Assembly (NCBI GenBank): GCA_021731625.1
Contig: JAKFXC010000006.1
Span: 1 to 41,384, forward strand
Length of the DNA: 41,384 nt
DNA from: Candidatus Omnitrophota bacterium
GTDB taxonomy: Bacteria; Omnitrophota; Gorgyraeia; Zapsychrales; Fredricksoniimonadaceae
Reading direction: 5' to 3'
Shown: positions 9,301-15,741 of the stretch, in pieces
Layout of the letters: every line of letters begins with the position of its first letter
Numbering within the stretch: position 1 is the stretch's first letter
Translations under genes and position numbers: made by a program
Notes under the pieces: model-generated
Told to the model about the DNA's origin: nothing
What the model saw: only the letters and a program-made list of their open reading frames with translations
The model's database searches: none

Positions 9301-9489
9301 GCGGGCCTTCATTTCTCCGGCGGCTTTATTGGTGAAGGTGATGGCGAGGATGTGCTTGACGGCCAGGGGGGTTTCTTGTGCAGTCTGCAAAAGCAAACCG
9401 ACATACCGCTTGGCCAGCGCGTGGGTCTTGCCGCTTCCGGCGGAAGCTTCCACCACGCGAACTTCGGGGAACACAAAAAGCTTAGTCAT
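6349..9489 (-). CDS. addA: AddA-like UvrD/Rep helicase with C-terminal nuclease
   Basis: About 1046 residues of superfamily 1A helicase fused to a RecB-type nuclease. Motif I is VVEASAGSGKTHALAKRY (Walker A lysine at residue 21), with ILAITFTNKAAGEMKAR (Ia), HYLIDEFQDTSLSQW (Walker B), FTVGDKKQAIYGFRGG (III), TLSINRRSH (IV) and VKILTVHKAKGLEAKVVIIP (V). The end has TRRIDRLIIFPTEVWAVDFKSS and QINEYAALLRAL, the D, DFK and Q-x3-Y nuclease motifs. It unwinds and degrades DNA ends with the next gene product. The ATG at 9489 is preferred to a TTG two codons upstream; it overlaps the upstream stop by eight bases. Length and organisation match AddA rather than plain PcrA. Confidence 0.88.
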   Translation of the reverse strand: MTKLFVFPEVRVVEASAGSGKTHALAKRYVGLLLQTAQETPLAVKHILAITFTNKAAGEMKARIIALLKRLALGQLPAQQEHELLAPLGMSAARAKVLAGSLMEDLIRNYHFFQVQTIDSFMNTLLAGCAFKINLSSRFRIKRNAADYLQLSLDELIDAAHEDKHIMRLFEVFIRQYLFLDNRGGWFPKKDLLGMLMLLFSQLNTYQKPFLTFALDGADMLEQKKSFLKLAGDLQRDLPQEVDKKFAGSLQSFLQQHSAGFDIDNVSRYFGRPQLPVRAEGEISGEQKRQWERSRQLLRSICLQEAYGSFNPYVDLFHAVMGYFGRLQTREDVLFLQQLNKKTGELFDEGAVTLGELYYRIAVRLRHYLIDEFQDTSLSQWHNLRLMIEDALAEGGSLFTVGDKKQAIYGFRGGHSRLFAHIELTYGAFNFTRETLSINRRSHRAIVEFNNRIFNPLHLGAFARALEKQDTLKDKDIVFNPSDMDRLQHVFGTACQTHRDDLPHGAVRVTLVSGRTKEQREAAIRLSLLAIVQDVRQRFALGDVAVLTRNNAQAQQVTQWLIEAGVHAQSERTSDVKRHPLICELLAFLRFVHAPVDNAAFAQFLLGQVFPKAAGLFPGELQQFLFSCRRSKAAKGEVYFYKVFREAYPKQWQEFFEEFFSRAGAYPLYELAVSLCGRLRCVELFPDAQGFVMHFLELIKRREEDGCDMETFLNYFEALEDEERFVPMPSQDAVKILTVHKAKGLEAKVVIIPFLEMTIKPGAADKKGTQSFTWDIEEGGMRLLRLKESYGRFCDELRERYAYEYKEAFFSELNNVYVALTRAVWENHVLIPERTGSRVNPVQFLVPPDMFSSGELRQPQSEAVRQPQAKQFLPVGQHQQWIDKLQEETFDEGLVRAQARRSGEIMHFCLSQLKNLSGADVAGVLEEAVAHTAGYFGPGHDWGRVREKLRLALDQPAWKPFFYLPAAAEVLCEQEMVTRKGQTRRIDRLIIFPTEVWAVDFKSSRLEEGRHQEQINEYAALLRALYPHKKTEGFLLYLDQALCLQS

Positions 9490-10249
9490 CAACAACCGAA
9501 TAAATGCTGTCTTCTAGAATTTCACGCAAGACGGCAATGGAGGCCTGCACATGGTCCTGGCCGGGTTTGAGGCCCCAGTCCAAATTTTCTTTCCCGACGT
9601 CATCCAAATATTTGAGCAATTTTTCCCGCTGTTTGGCGGTGATGGCCAGCAAACGGCCGCGCTCGTTTTGATTATGCTCGCTCTTTAATACGGTGGTCAG
9701 CAACACCGTGGCCTCCACGATCGACTTCTGCGCGTCCCGGCGCAGCAGCGCCAATTCTTGCTGGGCGTTTAAAAAAGCCGTCTCATTGGCCCGGGTGGCT
9801 AGGCCGTTTCCTTTGACCGCGTACCATTGGTCCCAAATGCTTTTTTCTTTTTCATTGATGGCAATGAGGCGCATGCATGCTACCGTAAAAGAATCAGCCA
9901 CTTTACGGATCAAATGATTGGCAGATTTTAAGTATTTGGAAAAATAATTTTTGGCAATCCGCAGATCGGTATTGTCCTTGATCAAGTAGGAAACATACCC
10001 CCGCATGATGGTGATGTCGCTTCCTTTAAACACCCTCCTGCCATCGGTTTTTTTCCAGCGCTCATTCACGTTTTTCAAATACGTGAGGGCGGAAATGTAA
10101 CTGCGGACAAACTCATACTTGCCTATGTCAGGATTATTTTTTTGAAAATTTCCCAGAACCGCCGGACCAGGAGGAACAGCGCCGTGGCCTACCGGGCTAA
10201 ACAACCCCAGCATGACCGCGCAAACTAGGAGGAAACGGCATACGGCCAT
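9482..10249 (-). CDS. exported protein of unknown function
   Basis: 255 residues that I do not recognise. Residues 1-24 (MAVCRFLLVCAVML, then GLFSPVGHGA) are a Sec signal peptide, with the likely cut after GHGA. The rest is charged and mostly helical, with segments such as YVSYLIKDNTDLRIAKNYF and FLNAQQELALLRRDAQKSIV that look like long amphipathic helices. There are no cysteines after the signal and no membrane segment, so it is probably periplasmic. It lies between a receiver-domain gene (two-base gap) and addA (eight-base overlap) and so is probably co-transcribed, but the context does not explain its role. Confidence 0.7.
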   Translation of the reverse strand: MAVCRFLLVCAVMLGLFSPVGHGAVPPGPAVLGNFQKNNPDIGKYEFVRSYISALTYLKNVNERWKKTDGRRVFKGSDITIMRGYVSYLIKDNTDLRIAKNYFSKYLKSANHLIRKVADSFTVACMRLIAINEKEKSIWDQWYAVKGNGLATRANETAFLNAQQELALLRRDAQKSIVEATVLLTTVLKSEHNQNERGRLLAITAKQREKLLKYLDDVGKENLDWGLKPGQDHVQASIAVLREILEDSIYSVVDD

Positions 10250-10251
10250 GG

Positions 10252-10626
10252 CTATTTAAGGATTTGTTTGATTTGGGCCAAGAGTACTTCCCGGTTAATG
10301 GGTTTTTGCAAATAACTGATCCCCATCATTTCACCGACCCGGGGATCCAGCTCCTCGTCGCGCGCCGTCAAAAGTAAGATCGGGATGTCTTTAAACGGTG
10401 AATCAAATTTCAGTTTGTGGCAGACATCGTAGCCGTTGAGTTCCGGCATCATGACGTCCAAGACGATGAAGTCGGGTTTCTGTTCCTTGACCTGGACCAT
10501 GCCGTCGATGCCGTCTGCGGCAGTCGCCACCTCATAGCCCGCCTGGGTCAAAATGCTTTTGGCAAGTTTTAGGATCGATGGATCATCATCAACAACCAGG
10601 ATCTTTTTTTTAGTGTTTTTGGCCAT
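10252..10626 (-). CDS. stand-alone receiver-domain response regulator
   Basis: 124 residues comprising only a REC domain: ILVVDDDPSILKLAKSIL, the phospho-acceptor D57 in FIVLDVMMPELNGYDVC, T87 in LLLTARDEE and K108 in YLQKPINREVLL. All residues of a working phosphorylation site are present. Like the second receiver protein at 3229-3615 it has no output domain, and no kinase gene is near. AAGGAG lies about 12 bases before the ATG. The stop is TAG, two bases before the start of the exported 255-residue protein. Sequence similarity to the other receiver is that expected of the family rather than of a recent duplication. Confidence 0.9.
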   Translation of the reverse strand: MAKNTKKKILVVDDDPSILKLAKSILTQAGYEVATAADGIDGMVQVKEQKPDFIVLDVMMPELNGYDVCHKLKFDSPFKDIPILLLTARDEELDPRVGEMMGISYLQKPINREVLLAQIKQILK

Positions 10627-10657
10627 AGAATTTCTGTTCTCCTTGGTTTGTCCTCCC

Positions 10658-11344
10658 TTAATCGCTGCACAGTAACGCCGACATCATGGTTTCCAGTTGG
10701 GGAAACCGGTCCTTATAATCTTCACGGGAACGGCGGATGACATCCAGGGCCTCTTCCCGGCCGTAGACGTGGGTGATTTCGCAAATGCGGTCATCGGAAC
10801 CAGGCAGGTCTTTGTACGTCAGAAAATAATGTTTCAGGCGGTCGGTGAATGCCTGGGGGCAGTCTTCGATATTCTGCCACTGGCTGTAAAGGCCGTCTCC
10901 CTGCATGACCGCAATGATTTTATCGTCAGCCTGGCCCTGGTCGATCATGCGGAAGCCGCCGATGGGCTGGGCCCGCACGATGATGTCGCCGTGGCTGATC
11001 ACCTTCTCGGTCAGGATGCAGATGTCCAGGGGGTCATCATCGCCAACCACATAGTCACGGCCGGTGCGTTCCCGGCAAAATTCGGCAATGTTCTTGCCGC
11101 AGTAGGTCTGCGGGATGAACCCATAGAGGGTGGGACAAATGCTGGAGTATTTCTGCGGCCGGTCCACTTTTAAAAACCCGCTCTTTTTATCGATCTCGTA
11201 TTTGACTGTATCGGAAGGCACGGTCTCTATATAAGTATTGACTATATGCGGGGATTCTTCCCCGATACAAATACCGTGCCAGGGATGCGAGCGCAATAAG
11301 AGCGCCAGCGACTGCCACAGCTCATTATGATCGTCCGTCGTCAT
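10658..11344 (-). CDS. ppa: inorganic pyrophosphatase (family I)
   Basis: This 228-residue soluble enzyme hydrolyses pyrophosphate to phosphate, pulling biosynthetic reactions forward. It shows VKYEIDKKSGFLKVDRPQ (substrate-binding lysine segment), the strongly conserved GDDDPLDICIL (metal-binding aspartates; the usual text is DGDPLD), and IDQGQADDKIIAVMQGD (third metal-binding aspartate region). The last 60 residues include HYFLTYKDLPG. Length is at the upper end for the family because of an N-terminal extension of about 40 residues. No ribosome-binding site precedes the ATG; the promoter sits so close that the transcript may be leaderless. Confidence 0.93.
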   Translation of the reverse strand: MTTDDHNELWQSLALLLRSHPWHGICIGEESPHIVNTYIETVPSDTVKYEIDKKSGFLKVDRPQKYSSICPTLYGFIPQTYCGKNIAEFCRERTGRDYVVGDDDPLDICILTEKVISHGDIIVRAQPIGGFRMIDQGQADDKIIAVMQGDGLYSQWQNIEDCPQAFTDRLKHYFLTYKDLPGSDDRICEITHVYGREEALDVIRRSREDYKDRFPQLETMMSALLCSD

Positions 11345-11351
11345 GGCTACC

Positions 11352-11381
11352 AGTATAACAGAGGAGCGGACTTTTTTTCAA
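11352..11381 (-). promoter_or_regulatory. promoter of ppa, probably giving a leaderless mRNA
   Basis: On the minus strand TTGAAA (11376-11381) and TATACT (11352-11357) are separated by 18 bases; each hexamer is one base from consensus. The -10 ends only seven bases before the ppa ATG, so transcription should start at or next to the start codon. No Shine-Dalgarno is present, which agrees with this. Confidence 0.6.
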
Positions 11382-11387
11382 TCTTAA

Positions 11388-12452
11388 TTACCAGTAAAAG
11401 ACCGATTGAGTGTTGCGGGTCATGATCTGTTCAATCAAATCCACGACTTCGTCCACGGCAATGGAATCATGCTTGCCGCCCTGCTTGCGGGCCTGCTGGT
11501 CCAAATGCACCGCTTCACCGGGTTTATTGGCCAGCATGAAGGCCTTGTTTCCCAAAGGGCGCCAACGCTCAGGGTTAATCCCGGGTTGGTCCCTTAAAAA
11601 TAAACTGATCACGTGGATACCCACGCCTGCGCCGACGTGCACCGGACCGGAATCATTGGAAATCAAGAGCCGCGCCCGGCGCAGCACGCTGGCCATTTGA
11701 CCAATGCCCAGCTGCCCGGTCAAATCCACCACCCCGGCTGGAGTGGCGGCCAGAATCTCCGCGGCAATCGCCCGGGTCTCTGCCCCGCCGATGAGCACAA
11801 TCTTAAAAGCGTAACGGTTCATCAAAGCGTTGACCAAACGCGCGAAACTTTGGGCTGGCCAAATTTTGGTGGGATCACTGGCCCCGGGATGGATGGCGAT
11901 CACCTGGCCAGGCTGAGTGCTGTTCTTCTGTAGCCATGCCGTGGCCCACTCCTCGGCGTCCTTGTGGCTGGGAACAAACAAATCCAGTCCAGCCCCAGCG
12001 ATCCCCACGGCTGCCAACACGTCCAAACAATATTGCGCTTCGTGCTTGTGGCCCAGGGCCCGGTCATCTTTGAGAGGGTCGGTCAACAAGATGCCCATTT
12101 TGTTGTTTTTATACCCGATGCGTCGAGGGATGCCTGCTAAAAAACAAAGCACATTGTAGCGGCGTTTGGTATGCAAAATAAAGGCGGTGTCGAAGTGCCT
12201 TTGGCGGATGGCGCGGGCCAAATGCAGCGCCCCCCAAACGCCTTTGTGGCGGCCCGCCCGGTCGTCCACCAGCACCTCGTCGACATAGGGGTTGCCGCTC
12301 ACCAAATCGACCGTCAACGGTGCGACCAACACCGAAATTTTCGCCAAAGGGAAAGCAAGACGCAAGGCCTTAAACACCGGCGTGGTAAGGACCACGTCGC
12401 CGATGCGGTCGGTGCGCACCACGAGGATGTTATGACATTTGTCCAACGGCAT
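11388..12452 (-). CDS. GT9 heptosyltransferase-type glycosyltransferase
   Basis: About 354 residues of the GT9 (ADP-heptose:LPS heptosyltransferase) family. The N-terminus NILVVRTDRIGDVVLTTPVFKAL is the family signature. The nucleotide-sugar half has IAIHPGASDPTKIWPAQSFARL and LISNDSGPVHVGAGVGIHVISLF. It probably adds heptose or a related sugar to the LPS core on the inner face of the inner membrane. The frame is open 26 codons further upstream, but the ATG at 12452 is chosen because AGGA lies eight bases before it and homology begins there. It overlaps the preceding GT9 gene by 23 bases and is the last of the LPS genes here. The acceptor position (HepI, HepII or other) cannot be told from sequence. 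Confidence 0.87.
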   Translation of the reverse strand: MPLDKCHNILVVRTDRIGDVVLTTPVFKALRLAFPLAKISVLVAPLTVDLVSGNPYVDEVLVDDRAGRHKGVWGALHLARAIRQRHFDTAFILHTKRRYNVLCFLAGIPRRIGYKNNKMGILLTDPLKDDRALGHKHEAQYCLDVLAAVGIAGAGLDLFVPSHKDAEEWATAWLQKNSTQPGQVIAIHPGASDPTKIWPAQSFARLVNALMNRYAFKIVLIGGAETRAIAAEILAATPAGVVDLTGQLGIGQMASVLRRARLLISNDSGPVHVGAGVGIHVISLFLRDQPGINPERWRPLGNKAFMLANKPGEAVHLDQQARKQGGKHDSIAVDEVVDLIEQIMTRNTQSVFYW

Positions 12453-13326
12453 GGATGACGTCCTGAACTTCAATCGATGACATGTGTTTGCCGCGGTAAA
12501 CCACCACCGCTTTTTTGGACCACGGCCCATAGCGATTCACGTCGGTGGGCCCCCACAAGGCCACGGTCGGCACATCGAAATAGCTGGCCAGATGCATGGT
12601 GCCGCTGTCATGCGTGATGGCAAACGCGCAGTGCTGCAGCACGTGCGCGGTTTCCCTCAGATCGGTCTTGCCGGCCAACGACACGGACGCAACCTTCAGG
12701 GAACGGGCAATGGCATCGACCAAAACCGCGTCATCCCGGTCCCCCACAAACACAATTTGATAGCCCATGGCGGTCAAATGATGGGCCACGGCGACAAATC
12801 CCGACGGAGGCCACCGTTTGAGGGAATCCGCCGCGCCGGGCGCCATCACCACATACGGTTCCGGACCCCAATACCGGTGCACCGGTTTGGGATGGATGGT
12901 CAGCCGTTCCGTCGGCATAGCAAACTCCGGATAAACGGTCTTTAAACGTTCAAAATGTTTGAAGCGCATATGGCCTTGATACTGTTGCTTGCCGACCGGC
13001 GTGCGCCAACGGTTCCGTAGGAACAAACCCATGGCGCTTTGGCGGAAATCGACGATCACGTCATACGATTGCCGCCATAACCGTTGGAACCAATAGATCT
13101 GGCCCCACAGCGGCAGGTGTTTATTGTAAACCACCGTGCTCATCTGCGGATGGTCGGTAAATAAACTGGCTGCTTTTTCTGACACCACGAGGCTAAGCTG
13201 CGCCTGAGGAAAATCCCTGAGCAAAACATCCATCACCGGGCAAGTGAGCACCACATCCCCGATGTTCGACAAAGAAATCACCAGGATGCGCTTAACCGAT
13301 GAATTTTTGGACAGCTTGCCAAACAT
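12430..13326 (-). CDS. GT9 heptosyltransferase-type glycosyltransferase
   Basis: About 298 residues. The GT9 signature is KRILVISLSNIGDVVLTCPVMDVLL. The donor-binding half contains VVMAPGAADSLKRWPPSGFVAVAHHL and FAITHDSGTMHLASYFDVPTVALWGPTDVNRYGPW (given here as two adjacent pieces). The start at 13326 has GGAG six bases upstream and is preferred to an ATG six codons earlier that lacks a ribosome site. It overlaps the preceding GT9 gene by 35 bases and the following one by 23, so the three are translated as a coupled block. Somewhat shorter than typical WaaC/WaaF (about 320-350 residues), but the main motifs are present. Confidence 0.87.
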   Translation of the reverse strand: MFGKLSKNSSVKRILVISLSNIGDVVLTCPVMDVLLRDFPQAQLSLVVSEKAASLFTDHPQMSTVVYNKHLPLWGQIYWFQRLWRQSYDVIVDFRQSAMGLFLRNRWRTPVGKQQYQGHMRFKHFERLKTVYPEFAMPTERLTIHPKPVHRYWGPEPYVVMAPGAADSLKRWPPSGFVAVAHHLTAMGYQIVFVGDRDDAVLVDAIARSLKVASVSLAGKTDLRETAHVLQHCAFAITHDSGTMHLASYFDVPTVALWGPTDVNRYGPWSKKAVVVYRGKHMSSIEVQDVIHAVGQMS

Positions 13327-14299
13327 CTTCGACTCCGATCGCATGCATGCACCGGTTGAGTGGACAGCTTAAGTGGTAGCAAGGGGCCTTATTGCACCCG
13401 ATGTCCTTAAATAAAATAATGGCCGGCGACGTGCCCCGCGGCCCGGTGACCTCCGGCCTGGTGGGCCCATAGAGCCCGATGACTTTTGCGCCGACGCTAC
13501 TGGCCAGATGCAAAGGCCCGCTGTCGGCCGACACGACGGTCTTGGCCCGGGCAAACAAGGCCAGCAATTCGCCTAAACTGGTCTCCCCCGCCATATTGAC
13601 AGCCCGTACCGTCGGACTTTCCATGATGCGGAGCACATCGTTCTTGTCCCGTGCGGAACCTGAAAAAATAATTTTAAGAGCTGACCGCTCATGCACGCAT
13701 TGGGCCAGCCGGGCCCAAAAATCAAGAGGCCAGCGTTTTAAATCCCAATTCCCACCGATGTTAAATACCACAATCTCATCATTGGCCGCAATGCCCCGTT
13801 CCTGAAGTTTGGTCGCCAAACTTTGCTTACGTGTGGCCTCCACATTCAAACTGTACCGACGATCCGGGCAAGGAATGCCGAATGTTTCCAGTACTTGTAA
13901 ATACTCATCCATCCTATGACCCCCTTGGGACACCTGGGCGACCGGGTGGGTCAAGAAGCCCGGAACTTTGCTGTACCCGACACGCACTGGGATCCCGGCC
14001 AAAAAAACAAACCAGGCCCGGGTCATGGACCGGTGCAGCAAAAAAGCCGCGTCAAATCTGGCCCGGCGCAAACGCCAAATCAAGGCCAATTTTTTCCAGG
14101 GCCAACGGTCCTTGCCTTTTTCATCGTAAATAATGATGCCGTCGACATCCGGACAATGGCGCAGCACTTCCTGAAGGCGCGGCACGCACAAACAAGACAG
14201 CCGGGCCTGCGGGTACGCTTGTTTGAGGGCGGCAAATACCGGCGTTGCAAAAACCGCATCCCCCAACCAATTGACGTTAACGACCAGTATGTTGTTCAT
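13292..14299 (-). CDS. GT9 heptosyltransferase-type glycosyltransferase (WaaF-like)
   Basis: 335 residues, GT9 family. Signature NILVVNVNWLGDAVFATPVFAALKQAYP at the start (a WLGD variant typical of the heptosyltransferase II group), with ARFDAAFLLHRSMTRAWFVFLAG, VFNIGGNWDLKRWPLDFWARLA and VVSADSGPLHLASSVGAKVIGLYGPT. The C-terminus contains CNKAPCYHLSCPLNRCMHAI, a cysteine-rich end also seen in WaaF-like proteins. It probably transfers a heptose to the LPS inner core. It overlaps the GT4 gene before it by 23 bases and the next GT9 gene by 35. No clear Shine-Dalgarno precedes the ATG, consistent with coupling to the upstream gene. Confidence 0.9.
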   Translation of the reverse strand: MNNILVVNVNWLGDAVFATPVFAALKQAYPQARLSCLCVPRLQEVLRHCPDVDGIIIYDEKGKDRWPWKKLALIWRLRRARFDAAFLLHRSMTRAWFVFLAGIPVRVGYSKVPGFLTHPVAQVSQGGHRMDEYLQVLETFGIPCPDRRYSLNVEATRKQSLATKLQERGIAANDEIVVFNIGGNWDLKRWPLDFWARLAQCVHERSALKIIFSGSARDKNDVLRIMESPTVRAVNMAGETSLGELLALFARAKTVVSADSGPLHLASSVGAKVIGLYGPTRPEVTGPRGTSPAIILFKDIGCNKAPCYHLSCPLNRCMHAIGVEDVWQAVQKFIG

Positions 14300-15374
14300 A
14301 AAAATAAATTGTGGCGGACACCATTTTGTCTAAAGAAAACTTATCCTCCGCTTCCCGCCGGGCCGTCGAGGCCAAGACCCGGGCCTGTTTGGGGTTTTTG
14401 AGCAATTCGATGATTTTCCGGGCCAGGGCAGCGCTGTTATTGGCCGGCACCAACGCGCCGGTCACTCCGTCTTGGATCAAGTCCGGCAAGCCCCCAACGT
14501 TGGAGGCCACCACCGGGATCCCGGCGGCCTGCGCTTCCATGACCGAAATGCCCAATCCCTCCTGTAAGGAGGGCATCACAAAAAGGTCAAAAATCGGCAA
14601 AAGGTCCGACGTGCGGTTAACAATGGACTCAAAACGCACCGCCGTGCTTAAGCCCTGCTGCTCCACCAGCTGTTGCAATGGGACCTTTTCCGGGCCATCA
14701 CCGACGAGCCACACGCGGGTGCGGGGAAAATACCTTTGGATTTCGGGAACAGCGGCGATGAGGACATCCAATCCCTTGACGCTGGACAGCCGGGCGATGC
14801 ATCCCAGCACCGGAGTCCCATCCACATTCCATTGCTGGCGCTTGAGTTCTCTTTCCTTCTCGTCCGTTGGCTTAAACTGCTTAAGGTCAATGCCGTTAGG
14901 AATTAAAGCGACCCGGTGGGGCTCCACCTTAAAATCCTCGACCAGATGCCGGCGCACGCTTTTGCTGATGGCAATCACCCCCTGCCCCCAGCCCGGGAAC
15001 AGGCGGCGAAACGCCCGGGGCTTAAAAAATCCATGGCAGGTGCTGAGATTAGGCGTGCCGGTCAAGCGCGCCGCAGCGGCCGCCAACACTTGAGTGGTGC
15101 GGGTTTGGGCGTGCACGATGTCTATGTTTTTCTCTTTGATCAAACGCATCAAGCCAGGCAAAGCCAACCATAATTGCGGGTGGGCTTCCGACTTGACCTT
15201 GATGTTCATGTCGACATGTTCGGCCCCGGCGGAACGCAAGAATTCACGGCAGTTGCCGCCGGACGACACCACAAACACCTTGTGCCCTTTTTGGGTCAAT
15301 CCACGGGTGAGCCCCAGCACATAGCTGGTGATGCCTCCGGTGTTGCAATGATTCGCGAGTAACAAAATGTTCAT
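14277..15374 (-). CDS. GT4-family glycosyltransferase
   Basis: 365 residues in GT-B fold, family GT4. The N-terminal acceptor half begins MNILLLANHCNTGGITSYVLGL, with IVHAQTRTTQVLAAA and STCHGFFKPRAFRRLFPGWGQGVIAISKSV. The donor half has LGCIARLSSVKGLDVLI, VWLVGDGPEK, and PSLQEGLGISVMEAQAAGIPVVASNVGGLPDLI, whose E-x7-E pair is the GT4 nucleotide-sugar signature. It probably builds the LPS core or O-chain with the following GT9 genes. It is closely similar in plan to the GT4 half of the fused gene upstream. The space before its start is filled by a fold-back repeat ending 13 bases from the ATG, with only GGAA as a weak ribosome site. Confidence 0.9.
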   Translation of the reverse strand: MNILLLANHCNTGGITSYVLGLTRGLTQKGHKVFVVSSGGNCREFLRSAGAEHVDMNIKVKSEAHPQLWLALPGLMRLIKEKNIDIVHAQTRTTQVLAAAAARLTGTPNLSTCHGFFKPRAFRRLFPGWGQGVIAISKSVRRHLVEDFKVEPHRVALIPNGIDLKQFKPTDEKERELKRQQWNVDGTPVLGCIARLSSVKGLDVLIAAVPEIQRYFPRTRVWLVGDGPEKVPLQQLVEQQGLSTAVRFESIVNRTSDLLPIFDLFVMPSLQEGLGISVMEAQAAGIPVVASNVGGLPDLIQDGVTGALVPANNSAALARKIIELLKNPKQARVLASTARREAEDKFSLDKMVSATIYFYEQHTGR

Positions 15375-15386
15375 AGTGTGTTCCGT

Positions 15387-15543
15387 AAAGAGCTTTGGGA
15401 GGAATTATTGGCTCCGGGTGCTCTTTTTCCGCCAATCTTTTCTAAATTGTCGGAAATACAACGCCCCTTCGGGGCTGTATTTCCGAATCGGCGACGTAGA
15501 TTGGCGGGAGCACAGTCGCCCATAATTCCTCGCAAAGCTCTTT
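15387..15543. repeat. 157-bp imperfect palindromic (fold-back) element
   Basis: The outer 22 bases of the two ends are inverted copies with one mismatch (15387-15408 and 15522-15543; AAAGAGCTTTG at the left end). The arms continue with interrupted pairing (CCGCCAATCT near 15429 against AGATTGGCGG near 15498) to a strong apical hairpin. That hairpin has CGGAAATACA at 15451-15460 pairing with TGTATTTCCG at 15476-15485, capped by GCCCCTTCGGGGC at 15463-15475. There is no coding frame and no U-tract, so it is not an ordinary terminator; it looks like a MITE or other mobile fold-back sequence. It ends 12 bases before the start codon of the GT4 gene and, with the next element, fills the 362-bp gap 15375-15736. 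Confidence 0.8.
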
Positions 15544-15572
15544 TCACAACTTCCTAAGACCACGATTATAAT

Positions 15573-15741
15573 ATTGAGGAACAGTTATTATGCTTGGCAC
15601 AATAGGGAACTTTTTGCCAATGTTGGCGAAGATTTACAGTGAGAATGTTTCATATAAAAAATTTTCTATAAAACATTCGAACTGTAAACTGAAGCCAACG
15701 GCAAAAATGTTCCGTGCCAAGCATAATAACTGTTCCTCAAT
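15573..15741. repeat. 169-bp palindromic element with 28-bp perfect terminal inverted repeats
   Basis: Positions 15573-15600 and 15714-15741 are perfect inverted copies (outer bases ATTGAGGAAC). Inside, pairing continues with small bulges (GGAAC, TTTTTGCC, GTTGGC, TTTACAGT and GAATGTTT against their complements) to an AT-rich centre near 15655-15665. No gene or U-tract is present. The right end covers the TGA stop of the GT4-GT9 gene (15737-15739), so the element has either supplied or lies against that gene's end. No clear target-site duplication is visible. It is unrelated in sequence to the neighbouring 157-bp element, although of similar size and plan. Confidence 0.85.

Noticed and set aside
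15375-15741. Fold-back region as a CRISPR array or simple intrinsic terminator
   Set aside because: Only two unrelated palindromes, no repeat-spacer pattern and no T-run after the stems in the direction of transcription.
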